A stretch of DNA of 64,000 bases, taken from Stenotrophomonas rhizophila (GTDB taxonomy: Bacteria; Pseudomonadota; Gammaproteobacteria; Xanthomonadales; Xanthomonadaceae). Location: positions 3,717,501 to 3,781,500 of the forward strand of contig NZ_CP016294.1 in assembly GCF_001704155.1 (NCBI RefSeq). The letters are read 5' to 3'. Within the stretch, counting starts at the first letter, position 1, and every line of letters starts with the position of its first letter. Under the pieces are notes generated by a model. That model was not told the DNA's origin, ran no database searches, and worked only from the letters and a program-made list of their open reading frames with translations. Shown in pieces: positions 45,620 to 54,608 of the stretch. The translations under genes were made by a program, and so were the position numbers.

Positions 45620-47074
45620 TCAGTGAGGCGTACGGCCACCCAGCCGCTCCACCAACGTCTGGCTGGCGGCATTGAGTCCGATCACCTCGACCTGCGCCCC
45701 ATGCCCGCGCAGTTTGAGGGTAACCCTGTCCAGTGCGCCAACCGCACTCAGGTCCCAGAAGTGCGCCTGGCTGAGGTCGATCCGTACCCGCGCCGGCACT
45801 TCCTGGTAATCAAAGCTCTCGCCGAACTGCCCCGCCGAAGCGAAGAACACCTGCCCGGTCGCCGTGTAGGTGCGGACTCCGTCGGCATCGGTGTGGTCGG
45901 TGACGACCAGCAGCCGACCCACCTTGCGCGCGAAGAACAACGCCGACAGCAGCACTCCGGTCAGCACGCCCTTGGCCAGGTCGTGGGTGGCCACGGTCAC
46001 CACGACGGTGGCCACCATCACCACCGAGGAGCTCATGGGGTGCACGCGGAACTCGGCAAAGGAACGCCAGTGGAAGGTCCCGATGCTGACCATGATCATC
46101 ACCGCCACCAACGCGGCCATGGGAATCTGCCGCACCCAGTCGTGCCCGTACACCACCAGCAGCAACAGCAGCACGCCTGCCACCAGGCAGGACAACCGGC
46201 CACGCCCGCCGGAGGACACATTGATGACCGACTGCCCGATCATCGCGCAGCCACCCATGCCGCCGAACAGGCCAGCGGTGATGTTGGCCAGGCCCTGGCC
46301 GGCGCACTCACGGTTGCGCTGGCTCGGGGTGTCGGTCATGTCCTCGACGATCTGCGCGGTCATCATCGACTCCAGCAGGCCCACCACCGCGAGGGTTGCC
46401 GAGACCGGCAGCAGCAGCGCCAGCGTGTCCCACGTCATCGGCACATCGGGGAACAGGAACGTGGGCAGGCTGTCGGGCAGTGCGCCCATGTCGCCCACGG
46501 TCCGCACTTCCCAATGCAGCCCGATCGACAGCGCGGTCAGCACCACGATGGCCACCAGCGGCGACGGCACTGCGCGGGTCAACCGCGGCAGCAGGTAGAT
46601 GATGGCCAGCCCCGCCGCGCACACCGCCCACACCTGCCACGAGCGCCCGATCAGCTCGGGCATCTGTGCCAGGAAAATCAGGATGGCCAGTGCGTTGACG
46701 AAGCCGGTGATCACCGAACGCGACACGAACCGCATCAGCGCGCCCAGCTTCAGTGCGCCGGCGATGATCTGCAGCAGGCCGGCCAGGATCGTCGCGGCCA
46801 GCAGATACTGCAGGCCGTGGTCCTTCACCAGGTCCACCATCACCAGCGCCATTGCGCCGGTGGCCGCCGAGATCATGCCTGGCCGGCCGCCTGCGATGGC
46901 GGTGACCACGGCGATGCAGAACGACGCATACAGGCCCACCTTGGGGTCCACGCCGGCAATGATCGAGAAGGCAATGGCTTCAGGAATGAGCGCCAAGGCG
47001 ACCACGGTGCCGGAAAGCAGGTCGCCACGGATGTTGCCGAGCCACTGCTGGCGCGGGGGATAGGAGACAGACAT
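45620..47074 (-). CDS. SulP-family anion transporter with STAS domain
   Basis: The 484-residue protein has about ten to twelve membrane segments (residues 14-375) with the SulP signature region ([20 protein letters not shown]) and a C-terminal STAS domain (about 400-480). The family moves sulfate, bicarbonate or dicarboxylates, and the substrate cannot be read off. The ATG at 47074 is preceded by AGGAGA. It lies 68 bases from the divergent monooxygenase gene. Confidence 0.92.
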   Translation of the reverse strand: MSVSYPPRQQWLGNIRGDLLSGTVVALALIPEAIAFSIIAGVDPKVGLYASFCIAVVTAIAGGRPGMISAATGAMALVMVDLVKDHGLQYLLAATILAGLLQIIAGALKLGALMRFVSRSVITGFVNALAILIFLAQMPELIGRSWQVWAVCAAGLAIIYLLPRLTRAVPSPLVAIVVLTALSIGLHWEVRTVGDMGALPDSLPTFLFPDVPMTWDTLALLLPVSATLAVVGLLESMMTAQIVEDMTDTPSQRNRECAGQGLANITAGLFGGMGGCAMIGQSVINVSSGGRGRLSCLVAGVLLLLLVVYGHDWVRQIPMAALVAVMIMVSIGTFHWRSFAEFRVHPMSSSVVMVATVVVTVATHDLAKGVLTGVLLSALFFARKVGRLLVVTDHTDADGVRTYTATGQVFFASAGQFGESFDYQEVPARVRIDLSQAHFWDLSAVGALDRVTLKLRGHGAQVEVIGLNAASQTLVERLGGRTPH

Positions 47075-47142
47075 GGGGGGCCAGGCGGCAGAACGGCGCG
47101 CAGGATACCATCGACCCTCCCTCGAGCAGCAGGAAGGCATCC

Positions 47143-47427
47143 ATGTACGGTCTGATCGGAAAGATGAACATCGCTCCCGGCGAGCGCGACGCGGTCATCG
47201 CGATCCTGCTGGAGGGCACCCAGGCCATGCCGGGATGCCGGAGCTACGTGGTGGCCAAGGATCCCGCAAATGCCGACGCGATCTGGATCACTGAAGTCTG
47301 GGACAGCGCTGAACTCCACCACGCCTCGCTGGCGCTGCCAGGCGTGCAGCAGGCCATTGCCCGCGCACGCCCGCATATCACCGGCTTCGGCGAACGGTTC
47401 GAAACCGAACCGGTGGGCGGTTACTGA
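47143..47427 (+). CDS. Antibiotic biosynthesis monooxygenase (ABM) domain protein
   Basis: The 94-residue protein is a single ABM ferredoxin-like domain (about 3-80): [19 protein letters not shown], a central CRSYVVAKD strand, and [15 protein letters not shown]. Proteins of this kind are small quinol- or haem-related monooxygenases or stress proteins. Its 3' end overlaps the convergent hybrid kinase gene by 7 bases. Confidence 0.88.
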   Translation: MYGLIGKMNIAPGERDAVIAILLEGTQAMPGCRSYVVAKDPANADAIWITEVWDSAELHHASLALPGVQQAIARARPHITGFGERFETEPVGGY

Positions 47428-49370
47428 CGGGGGCCGAACATCGCGCCAACGCTGTGCAGCAGCTCGTGCACGCTGAACGGCTTGGGCAGCAGCGACATCC
47501 CCTCGCCCAGGAACTCGTTGCGCACGGCGGCGCTTTCCGTATAGCCGGTGATGAACAGCACCGGCAAGCTCGGGCGCAACGCGCGCGCGGCATCCGCCAG
47601 GTCGCGACCGTTCATGCCGGGCAGGCCGACGTCCGACAACAACAGATCCACGGCCCGCGCTGAATGCAGCTCCAGCAGCGCCTGCTGCGCGTTGGTGGCT
47701 TCCACGACCTGGTAGCCGACCTCGAGCAGCATCTCGCGCACCATCATCCGCACCGAATCGGTGTCGTCCACCAGCAGGATGCGTTCGGCATGGCCGCGCT
47801 GCACCTGCACCTGCGCCGTGGACGCAGACGCCATCTCGACCTGTTGCTGCCCCTCGGGCAACAGCAGTTCGATCTCGGCACCTTCCCCCTGCTCGCTGGC
47901 AATACGGGCGCTGCCGCCGGACTGGCGCGCGAAGCCGTAGGTCATCGACAGGCCCAGGCCGGTGCCCTCGCCCTGCGGCTTGGTGGTGAAGAACGGTTCG
48001 AATACCTTGTTGATCAGGTCCAGTGGAATGCCGGTTCCGTTGTCGATCACTTTGATGGTGATGTAGTTGCCCGGCGACAGCTCGTGGTCACGCTCGACCC
48101 TCGCGCGGCCCGCGCGGATGCGGATCAGGCCCTGGCCGGCCAGCGCATCGCGCGCGTTGATGACCAGGTTGAGCATGACGTTCTCGAACTGGTTGGGATC
48201 GGCCATGGCCACCAGCGGTTCGGCGCCCAGCTCCAGTTCCAGTTCGATGTTCTCGCCGATCGAGCGCCGCAGCATGTCTTCCAGCGAGCGTACGCGGGCA
48301 ACCACGTCGAACGTCTGCGGGTCCAGCGGCTGCTTGCGGGCAAAGGCCAGCATGCGCTGGGTCAGCGCCGCGGCGCGGTGTGCCGAGGCGGTGGCGATGT
48401 CGACGTAACGGCTTGCCTTGTCCCACTTGCCGCTGCTGGCGGCCATCTCGATCATGTCCAGGCCGGAGATGATGGTGGTCAGCAGGTTGTTGAAATCATG
48501 CGCGATACCGCCGGTCAGCTGGCCGAGCGAATCCATCTTCTGAGCCTGCATCAGCTCCATTTCGGTGCGCTCGCGCTCGGCGATCTGGAAGGCCAGCTCG
48601 CTGTTGGCGCTCTCCAGCTCCTGGCGCTGCTCCAGTTCGCGCACGTGGCGCTCGGTGATGTCTTCGACCAGCACCAGGCCGAGGCCAGGAGCGCTGTAGG
48701 GCGTCACCCGCCACTCGGTCATGCGCCGGTTGCCCTGCACCTGCAGGGCAAAGGTGCCCTGCCAACGCTCACCTTCGGCCAGCGCCACCTTCAACGCGCT
48801 CATCGGCCCGAACTGGTGGTCCAGCAAGGCCTCGATCCGGCCCGGCCCCAGGTCCTCTCCAAGCAGGCGCTTGAAGGCATCGTTGGCTTCATGCACCTGC
48901 AGCTGCGCATCCAGGACGGTGATCGGTGCATTGATCTGGCGGAAGATCTCGCCGAAACGCGCTTCGGCGTCGCGCAATGCGTCTTCGGCGCGGCGCGCAC
49001 GCAGCAGGCTGCGCAGCGTGGCCAGCAGCACGTCCGGATCCACCGGGTGCACCAGGTAGGCATCGGCACCGGCGTTGAGCCCGGTAATGAGGTCCCCGGT
49101 GGCGATCGAGGCGGCCGAGACATGCACCACCGGCAACAGCTGCATGCGCGGGTCTTCGCGCAGCTGGCGCACCACGTCGAAACCGCTCATGTCGGGCAGG
49201 TTGACGTCCAGCACCAGCGCACCGAAATCCTGCGTGTTGAGCTGGACCAGGCCGTCGGTGCCGGTGCCGGCTTCTTCCACGCGGAACCCGTGGTGTTCCA
49301 GCACCCGGCGCACCGAATAGCGGGTGGCCGCGTTGTCGTCGACGATCAGGATCCGGTCACGCGTCGGCAT
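47421..49370 (-). CDS. Hybrid sensor kinase, REC-PAS-HK-REC, of the stressosome operon
   Basis: The 649-residue soluble protein has an N-terminal receiver (about 6-120, [10 protein letters not shown]), a PAS-like domain (about 140-250), a kinase core with [14 protein letters not shown] and the G boxes DNGTGIP and [13 protein letters not shown], and a C-terminal receiver (about 525-640, [10 protein letters not shown]). Its start overlaps the end of the preceding kinase gene by 14 bases. It is the last gene of a six-gene unit beginning with rsbR. It probably receives phosphate from, or responds to, the upstream kinase. Confidence 0.9.
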   Translation of the reverse strand: MPTRDRILIVDDNAATRYSVRRVLEHHGFRVEEAGTGTDGLVQLNTQDFGALVLDVNLPDMSGFDVVRQLREDPRMQLLPVVHVSAASIATGDLITGLNAGADAYLVHPVDPDVLLATLRSLLRARRAEDALRDAEARFGEIFRQINAPITVLDAQLQVHEANDAFKRLLGEDLGPGRIEALLDHQFGPMSALKVALAEGERWQGTFALQVQGNRRMTEWRVTPYSAPGLGLVLVEDITERHVRELEQRQELESANSELAFQIAERERTEMELMQAQKMDSLGQLTGGIAHDFNNLLTTIISGLDMIEMAASSGKWDKASRYVDIATASAHRAAALTQRMLAFARKQPLDPQTFDVVARVRSLEDMLRRSIGENIELELELGAEPLVAMADPNQFENVMLNLVINARDALAGQGLIRIRAGRARVERDHELSPGNYITIKVIDNGTGIPLDLINKVFEPFFTTKPQGEGTGLGLSMTYGFARQSGGSARIASEQGEGAEIELLLPEGQQQVEMASASTAQVQVQRGHAERILLVDDTDSVRMMVREMLLEVGYQVVEATNAQQALLELHSARAVDLLLSDVGLPGMNGRDLADAARALRPSLPVLFITGYTESAAVRNEFLGEGMSLLPKPFSVHELLHSVGAMFGPRQ

Positions 49371-50220
49371 CAGCGGTCTCCTCGGCAGCCAGCTTCAGCG
49401 GCAGCTTCACATGGAACTCCGAACCGACGCCCAGTTCGCTGGTCACCCCCACCTCGCCGCCCAGCAGCTCGGCAAAGCGCTTGCACAGCGACAAGCCCAG
49501 GCCGGTGCCGCGCAGACGCTTCTGCAGCGGCGTGTCCACCTGCACGAAATCCTCGAACAGGGTGGGCAGCAGGTCCTGCGGAATGCCGATGCCGGTGTCG
49601 CGCACGCTGAAGCACACCGAATGCGCGTCGACCAGCTTGGCCGACACCACCACCTGGCCGTTGGGCGTGAACTTGAGCGCATTGGAAATGAAATTGCGCA
49701 GGATCTGCGCCAGCTTCTTGTCATCGGTGTACAGCAGGGGCAATGCCGGCGGATCTTCGAACACCAGGTCCACCCGGTTTTCTTCGATGAGGGGCCGGAA
49801 CATGCCGCGCAGCGCCGCGAACAGGTCCATCAGGTCGAACCAGGCCGGCGAAATGGTGATCCGGCCCGCTTCGATCTTGGCCAGGTCCAGCAGGTCGTCG
49901 ACCATTTCGCGCAGCTCGGCCGCCGAGCCGCTGATGAAGCGCACCTGCCGGCGCTGCTCCTCGGTCAGCGGGCCATCCATGCCGTCTTCCAGCAGCCGGG
50001 TCATGCTCAGTATCGAGCCCAGCGGCGTGCGGAATTCATGGCTCATGTAAGACAGGAACCGGCTCTTGAGCTCGGAGACCTCGCGCAGCTGCTCGGCCTG
50101 CTGGTCCAGTTCGGCGTACAGGGCCAGCACGCCCTGGTTGGTTTCCTCAAGCTCCGCGCGCAGGGCATCGGCCTGCGTGCGCAGCTGGACGATTTCCTGT
50201 TCGGGGGGAAGCGCGTTCAA
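49357..50220 (-). CDS. Soluble sensor histidine kinase of the stressosome operon
   Basis: The 287-residue kinase has a short coiled-coil N-terminus (about 6-50, leucine- and glutamate-rich), a HisKA domain with SYMSHEFRTPLGSIL and an HATPase domain (ISNALKFTPNG, DTGIGIP, GTGLGLSLCKRFAELLGG). There is no membrane segment. It starts with TTG at 50220: TTGA overlaps the upstream stop by 4 bases and GGAG lies 7 bases before. An ATG much further upstream would add 43 residues inside the RsbX-like gene and is rejected. It is coupled on both sides. Confidence 0.88.
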   Translation of the reverse strand: MNALPPEQEIVQLRTQADALRAELEETNQGVLALYAELDQQAEQLREVSELKSRFLSYMSHEFRTPLGSILSMTRLLEDGMDGPLTEEQRRQVRFISGSAAELREMVDDLLDLAKIEAGRITISPAWFDLMDLFAALRGMFRPLIEENRVDLVFEDPPALPLLYTDDKKLAQILRNFISNALKFTPNGQVVVSAKLVDAHSVCFSVRDTGIGIPQDLLPTLFEDFVQVDTPLQKRLRGTGLGLSLCKRFAELLGGEVGVTSELGVGSEFHVKLPLKLAAEETADADA

Positions 50221-51233
50221 TGCAGGTCTCCGAGCCGCAGGGCGATGATGCCGGTGTCGTCGCGGCCACGATCGAAATCGCGCTGCAGCACCGCCACTAT
50301 AAGCGCCGGGTGGCGATGGAACAGGCCGGGGTAGTCGCGCAGGCTCCAACGCGCCTGCAATCCATCACTGTGCATGAGCAGCAGCGTGCCTTCCGGCGCG
50401 TGAAAATGGAATGGTTGCGCCTTGCGGAACTGCACCCCGACGATGCCCGGGTGCGAGGCCATGCCACGGGTCGTGGTCGCCTCGTGCAGGCCCGCCGAAA
50501 TGTTGCCGATGCCGGCAAACTGGACCGCGCCGCCGGCAACGTCCACGCTGGCAACCGCCGCGGCCCCGCCCCGGGTACCGGACATGCCGGCATGCATCGC
50601 CGCGACCAGGTCCGCCGGTGCAACCGCCCCGCGCGCGGCTGCGACCGCCACGCCGGCCTGGGCGGCATCGGCCGCCGGCAGCCCGTGCCCGAGGCCATCG
50701 ATCAGCGTCACGGCCACCGACTGGGCATCGGCACGCAGGTGCCAGGCGTCGCCGCAGGCCACCTCATGGCGCATGGCCAGGCGCAGCGCACCGTAGGGTA
50801 CGTCCACGTCGCGGGCAACGCGGCTGGCGTAGACGCGCGCCACCACCACGCAGCCCTTGTCGTCGGACCAGGCATCGAGCACGGTGGCCTGGCGCCGTAT
50901 TGCGCCGAGGCCCAAACCCTGCGTACCGCCGGTCGAATAGCCGTCAGGCAGGGACTGCGCCAGCGAGAAGCCCGGCCCGGCATCGAGGGTGCACAGTTCG
51001 ATGCCCTCACCGCCGCGACCGCACACCACTGACAGGTACATGCGCCCGCCGCGTCCGTGCTTGATCACATTGGTGGCCAGCTCGGTGGCGGCCAGGGCCA
51101 CCCGGCCAGCATCCATTTCATCGAAGCCGATGCCATCGGCCATGGCCAGCGCTTCGCGCCGGGCCTGCCCTACCTGCGAGACCTCTTCCACCACCACGAC
51201 CCGGGTAACGCGGCCAGAGAAATTCAGATCCAT
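50217..51233 (-). CDS. RsbX-like PP2C/SpoIIE phosphatase with N-terminal ATPase domain
   Basis: The 338-residue protein joins an anti-sigma-type ATPase domain (about 10-140, LAATELATNVIKHG as N box, GGTQGLGLGAIRR as G2) to a SpoIIE-type phosphatase (about 150-335, LIDGLGHGLPAADAAQAG, LLLMHSDGLQARW). In stressosome systems RsbX removes phosphate from RsbS and RsbR and resets the signal. The fused ATPase domain is an addition to the simple Bacillus RsbX. The start at 51233 overlaps the rsbT stop. Confidence 0.9.
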   Translation of the reverse strand: MDLNFSGRVTRVVVVEEVSQVGQARREALAMADGIGFDEMDAGRVALAATELATNVIKHGRGGRMYLSVVCGRGGEGIELCTLDAGPGFSLAQSLPDGYSTGGTQGLGLGAIRRQATVLDAWSDDKGCVVVARVYASRVARDVDVPYGALRLAMRHEVACGDAWHLRADAQSVAVTLIDGLGHGLPAADAAQAGVAVAAARGAVAPADLVAAMHAGMSGTRGGAAAVASVDVAGGAVQFAGIGNISAGLHEATTTRGMASHPGIVGVQFRKAQPFHFHAPEGTLLLMHSDGLQARWSLRDYPGLFHRHPALIVAVLQRDFDRGRDDTGIIALRLGDLH

Positions 51234-51625
51234 TTGATGATGGCAACCCGGGTGCCCTTGCCGGGTTCGCTCTCCAGTTCGAACTGGTCCACCAGCCGGC
51301 GCGAGCCGGACAGGCCCAGCCCCATGCCGCTGCCCGAGGTCCAGCCATCGGTCAGGGCCTGGGCGATATCGGGAATGCCGGGACCATTGTCGGAGAACAC
51401 CAGGCGCAGCCCGCGGCGGATGCCGCTGTCCACCACCTCCCATTCCATGCTGCCACCGCCGCCATAGATCACCGCGTTGCGGGCCAGTTCGCTGGCGGCA
51501 GTGACCAGTTTGGTCTGGTCGATGAGCCGCATCCTGCATGCCACGGCCGCCTGCCGGGCAGCCTGGCGTGCCAGCACCACGTCCTGCTCGACGCGGATCG
51601 GCAAGGATCCACTGACGGCGGTCAT
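51224..51625 (-). CDS. rsbT: RsbT-like serine/threonine kinase of the stressosome
   Basis: The 133-residue GHKL kinase has N box ASELARNAVIYGGGG, G1 SDNGPGIP and G2 GSGMGLGLSGSRRLVD. RsbT phosphorylates RsbS and RsbR upon stress and is then released to act on a partner. Its start overlaps the rsbS stop by ATGA and it overlaps the RsbX-like gene by 10 bases. Length and motifs agree with RsbT rather than RsbW. Confidence 0.92.
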   Translation of the reverse strand: MTAVSGSLPIRVEQDVVLARQAARQAAVACRMRLIDQTKLVTAASELARNAVIYGGGGSMEWEVVDSGIRRGLRLVFSDNGPGIPDIAQALTDGWTSGSGMGLGLSGSRRLVDQFELESEPGKGTRVAIIKWI

Positions 51626-52002
51626 GGCGACTCTTCGTCGGGTTGCTGCAGCAGGTCCATGCGCAGCAGTTCCATGCCACGTTCGACATTCAGCGCGGTG
51701 CGCACCCCGGTCAGGGTCAGGCCCAGCTCAACCAGCGTGATCGCCACGGCCGGCTGCATGCCCACCACCACCGTGGTGGCATCCATGATCCGGGCCAGTG
51801 ACGAAATGGTGGAAATCATCCGGCCAATGAAGGAATCGACGATGTCCAACGCGGAAATGTCGATCAACACGCCGCGCGCAGAGGTCTTTTGAATACGTTC
51901 GGTCAGGTCGTCCTGCAGGGTCAGCGCAAGCTGGTCATGCATGTCCACCTGGATGGTCACCAGCAGCAGATCGCCCATCTGCAGGATCGGGATGCGGTCC
52001 AT
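51622..52002 (-). CDS. rsbS: RsbS-like STAS protein of the stressosome
   Basis: The 126-residue protein is a single STAS domain with Ser57 in ALDIVDSFIGR, the position phosphorylated by RsbT. The early IQVDMHDQLALTLQDDL segment is also typical of RsbS. It starts one base after the rsbR stop and overlaps rsbT by 4 bases. It forms the core of the stressosome together with RsbR. Confidence 0.92.
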   Translation of the reverse strand: MDRIPILQMGDLLLVTIQVDMHDQLALTLQDDLTERIQKTSARGVLIDISALDIVDSFIGRMISTISSLARIMDATTVVVGMQPAVAITLVELGLTLTGVRTALNVERGMELLRMDLLQQPDEESP

Positions 52003-52003
52003 T

Positions 52004-52861
52004 TCAGCGCGCCGCCTTGGTCACCGTCTGGCCGGTGCGCTTGAGCGCCAGTGCCAATGCGTCGGCCAGGTTGGCCTTGGTGACGATGCCCTGCAGGTCC
52101 AGGCCCAGGTGCACGATGGTCTGTGCGATCTGGGGCCGCACGCCACTGATGATCGCGTCGGCGCCCATCAGGCGGATGGCGGTAACGGTCTTGAGCAGGT
52201 GCTGGGCGACCAGCGTGTCCACGGTGGGCACGCCGGTGATGTCGATGATGGCGATTTCCGAACCGGTGTCGACGATCCGCTGCAGCAGCGATTCCATCAC
52301 CACCTGGGTGCGCTGCGAATCCAGCGTGCCGATCATCGGCAGGGCCAGCACGCCCTCCCACAGCTTCACCACCGGGGTGGACAGTTCCAGCATTTCTTCC
52401 TGCTGGCGCTGGATCACGTCCTCGCGGGTCTTCTGGTAGACCTTGACGCTGTGCAGGCCAAGCCCGTCGATGAGTTCTGAAATCGCCCACAGCTGATCGC
52501 CGACCGCCTTGGGGTCGTCGGCGAAGTTCTGCTGGACCAGCTCGAACAGCGGGCGCTTGAGCGAGAACAGGAAGCTGGCGGTTTCCGAGGAGCTGAAGCC
52601 CTTGAGCACGCGGTCACGCGAGAGCTGTTCGAGGAACTGGCGGGTGTCCTGCCATTCGCTGCCGGCCACGCCGGTGCCGTTGGTGGACACTGCCGTCTGG
52701 AACAGGCGCCAGAATTCGCGTACCTGGGCATCCAGCTCACGCGTGCTCAACCGGCCATCCTGGCCCTGGCCGGAGCCGGCCAACTGGTCGCTCCACTGCG
52801 CCACCACGGTGTCCTGGTGGGTACGAAGAAGGTCGATCGTGCGCTGCTGCAAAGCCGCCAT
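52004..52861 (-). CDS. rsbR: RsbR-like stressosome sensor protein
   Basis: The 285-residue protein has an N-terminal helical domain (about 1-150) like the RsbT co-antagonist N-terminal domain and a C-terminal STAS domain (about 165-280, MIGTLDSQRTQVVMESLL). Thr residues lie in DITGVPTVDT (208-216) and RPQIAQT (242-248), the stretches where RsbR is phosphorylated. The N-terminal domain is helical, not the non-haem globin of Bacillus RsbRA by motif, so the signal is unknown. The ATG at 52861 starts MAALQQRTIDLL. It is the first gene of the stressosome unit. Confidence 0.9.
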   Translation of the reverse strand: MAALQQRTIDLLRTHQDTVVAQWSDQLAGSGQGQDGRLSTRELDAQVREFWRLFQTAVSTNGTGVAGSEWQDTRQFLEQLSRDRVLKGFSSSETASFLFSLKRPLFELVQQNFADDPKAVGDQLWAISELIDGLGLHSVKVYQKTREDVIQRQQEEMLELSTPVVKLWEGVLALPMIGTLDSQRTQVVMESLLQRIVDTGSEIAIIDITGVPTVDTLVAQHLLKTVTAIRLMGADAIISGVRPQIAQTIVHLGLDLQGIVTKANLADALALALKRTGQTVTKAAR

Positions 52862-52890
52862 GGGGGAGATTCCTAGGTAGGAAGGTGTGA

Positions 52891-52919
52891 AAGCCCCGGC
52901 ACGCAACGCGCCGGGGCTT
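52891..52919 (-). terminator. Strong hairpin upstream of rsbR
   Basis: Perfect 10-base arms (AAGCCCCGGC at 52891-52900, GCCGGGGCTT at 52910-52919) enclose a 9-base loop and are followed on the minus strand by TTTC. Only 29 bases remain to the rsbR ATG. It may end the biosynthetic unit upstream (stop at 53033) or act as an attenuator in the rsbR leader. Confidence 0.6.
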
Positions 52920-53032
52920 GGAATTTTCCTGAGCTTAAATGAATTCAGCTACACGGACCATTACGACAACGGATGGCGCGTGAAGGCCGTGTGCACAACA
53001 CTGACTGATTCAGAATAGACGGCCGCAGGCCC

Positions 53033-53326
53033 TCATTTTCTGCCGGTGGAGGGAGCGTTCTGCGCCTTGCGCCTGCGCATGGCGAGCATCTGGCCGACCA
53101 CCGCCGTGATGAGGATCAGGCTGTTGGTGACCACGAAGACCGTGGAGCCCAGCAGCGCGCTGTACACGATGAACAACACCGAGGCCGTGATCTGGCCGAC
53201 GAACAGCCAGGTGGAGACGCCCTCCACCGACCCGGCCTGGTGCTGCTTGTAGATCTGCCGCACCAGCGTGGCGATCAGCACGGCCGTGGCGGCCCAGCCC
53301 AGCAGGTCGGCGGGCTGCTCCATCAA
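53033..53326 (-). CDS. SemiSWEET-type PQ-loop transporter
   Basis: The 97-residue protein has three membrane segments (about 8-24, 40-60, 66-85) in the SemiSWEET order, with QIYKQHQAGSVEGVSTWLF between the first two. SemiSWEETs dimerise to pass sugars. ATGA couples it to the preceding glycosyltransferase gene. It is the last gene of the cluster and may move a sugar substrate or product; that link is inferred. Confidence 0.82.
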   Translation of the reverse strand: MMEQPADLLGWAATAVLIATLVRQIYKQHQAGSVEGVSTWLFVGQITASVLFIVYSALLGSTVFVVTNSLILITAVVGQMLAMRRRKAQNAPSTGRK

Positions 53327-54024
53327 TCCGCCGCCACGTGGGCCGGCAGCAGCGGGGGCCCAGCCCCCATCACCTCGCGCTCCAATGCGCGCAGGAATCC
53401 ACTGAAGCCGTGCGGCGCACGTGCGGTTCGCCGCGCGCTGGTCGCCACGGCAGGGCGGGCCAGCCAGGCGATGCGGGCACCGTTACCGGCCAGTGCTTCG
53501 ACCAGTGCAACATCTTCCCCCGTGCGCAGGGCCGGAAAGCCACCCACCGCCAGATAAGCGGCCGCGCTCATGCCAAGGTTGGCCCCATGGATGTGCCGGT
53601 GCCCATCCTGCACGATTTCCCGTGCGGAGAAGGCTGTGCGCACCCGCTCGGGGTAATCGAGCCAGTCCTCCACCTCTACCACGCCACAGAAGGCATCGGC
53701 GCCGCACAGGCTTTGCCGCCACAGCCAGTCCTGCGGTACGGCGGTGTCGGCGTCGGTGCTGGCGATCCAGCGCGCGCCATGCGCCAACACGTGGCTGGCC
53801 GCCGCTGCCCGCGCGGTGCCCACGCACTGGGCGTCCACGGCCACGGTGATTGCCCCATGTCCGGCGCACACCGCCTCCGTGGCATCGCTGCATGCGTCGA
53901 GCGCGACCACCACCAGCACCGGCTCGCGGCCCAGACCGGGATGCGCGGCCGCCACGGCGATGGAGGCCAGGCAGCGACCAATGGCGTGCGCTTCGTTGTG
54001 TGCGGGCACGATCACGCCGATCAT
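53323..54024 (-). CDS. Family 2 glycosyltransferase
   Basis: The 233-residue protein has the GT-A fold start MIGVIVPAHNEAHAIGRCL and the metal-binding DAD at 91-93 (STDADTAVPQDW). There is no membrane segment. The ATG at 54024 is chosen: it overlaps the methyltransferase stop by ATGA, while an upstream start would add 15 residues. Acceptor and donor are unknown; the neighbours suggest an amino sugar product. Confidence 0.88.
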   Translation of the reverse strand: MIGVIVPAHNEAHAIGRCLASIAVAAAHPGLGREPVLVVVALDACSDATEAVCAGHGAITVAVDAQCVGTARAAAASHVLAHGARWIASTDADTAVPQDWLWRQSLCGADAFCGVVEVEDWLDYPERVRTAFSAREIVQDGHRHIHGANLGMSAAAYLAVGGFPALRTGEDVALVEALAGNGARIAWLARPAVATSARRTARAPHGFSGFLRALEREVMGAGPPLLPAHVAAD

Positions 54025-54608
54025 CGCAGGCCTTCCCAGCGGGCAACGCTGGTCGGTTCCCGACTCCACGCCTGCATCAGCAGGTCAGCGTCCTGGTAGC
54101 AGAAGGCCTCGTCCAGGCCACGACCGAACGCGCGGTGCACCTGCTGGGCCGAGCTCAGTGCTTCCTCGAACGGGTGCACCCAGTGGCACGCCAGCAGCAG
54201 GCCGTCATCAGCAAGGCTGCCACGCAGCTTTGCCGCCATCGCCACCACATCCTGCGGTGCCAGGTAGTAACCGACCTCGCTGACCACGATCAGGTCGAAG
54301 CGCTCCGCGGGCCATTGTTCGGGATGACGGGCCTGTTCAAGCCGCACGTTTCCAAGGTGCCCGGTCGAGCGTGCCGCGTCTGCCAGCGCGGCCTCGCTGA
54401 GGTCGGTCGCCAGCAGCGCGTCGCAGCGTGTTGCCAGCTCTGCGCTCAGCACGCCATTGGAACACCCCAGCTCCCACGCATTGCCGTAGCGCGGCCGGGG
54501 CAGGCAGGCCAGCGTCAGCGCGCGCTTGCGCGCCTCGTACCAGCGGTTGCGGTACTGGAACGGGTCGGGCTGCTGGTAGATCTGTTCGAAATAGGCACGG
54601 GTGTTCAT
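54021..54608 (-). CDS. Class I SAM-dependent methyltransferase (NodS-like)
   Basis: The 195-residue protein has motif I ELGCSNGVLS (46-55), acidic ATDLSEAAL, and motif IV-like FDLIVVSEVGYYL. The opening YFEQIYQQPDPFQYRNRWYE is typical of the NodS group, which N-methylates amino sugars. ATGA overlaps exist on both sides (with the deacetylase and the glycosyltransferase genes). The substrate is not shown by sequence. Confidence 0.85.
   Translation of the reverse strand: MNTRAYFEQIYQQPDPFQYRNRWYEARKRALTLACLPRPRYGNAWELGCSNGVLSAELATRCDALLATDLSEAALADAARSTGHLGNVRLEQARHPEQWPAERFDLIVVSEVGYYLAPQDVVAMAAKLRGSLADDGLLLACHWVHPFEEALSSAQQVHRAFGRGLDEAFCYQDADLLMQAWSREPTSVARWEGLR

Noticed and set aside
51234..51689. 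N-terminal extension of the RsbX-like protein
   Set aside because: It would lie inside rsbT and rsbS in another frame and is Arg/Gly-rich; the ATG at 51233 begins the conserved domain.
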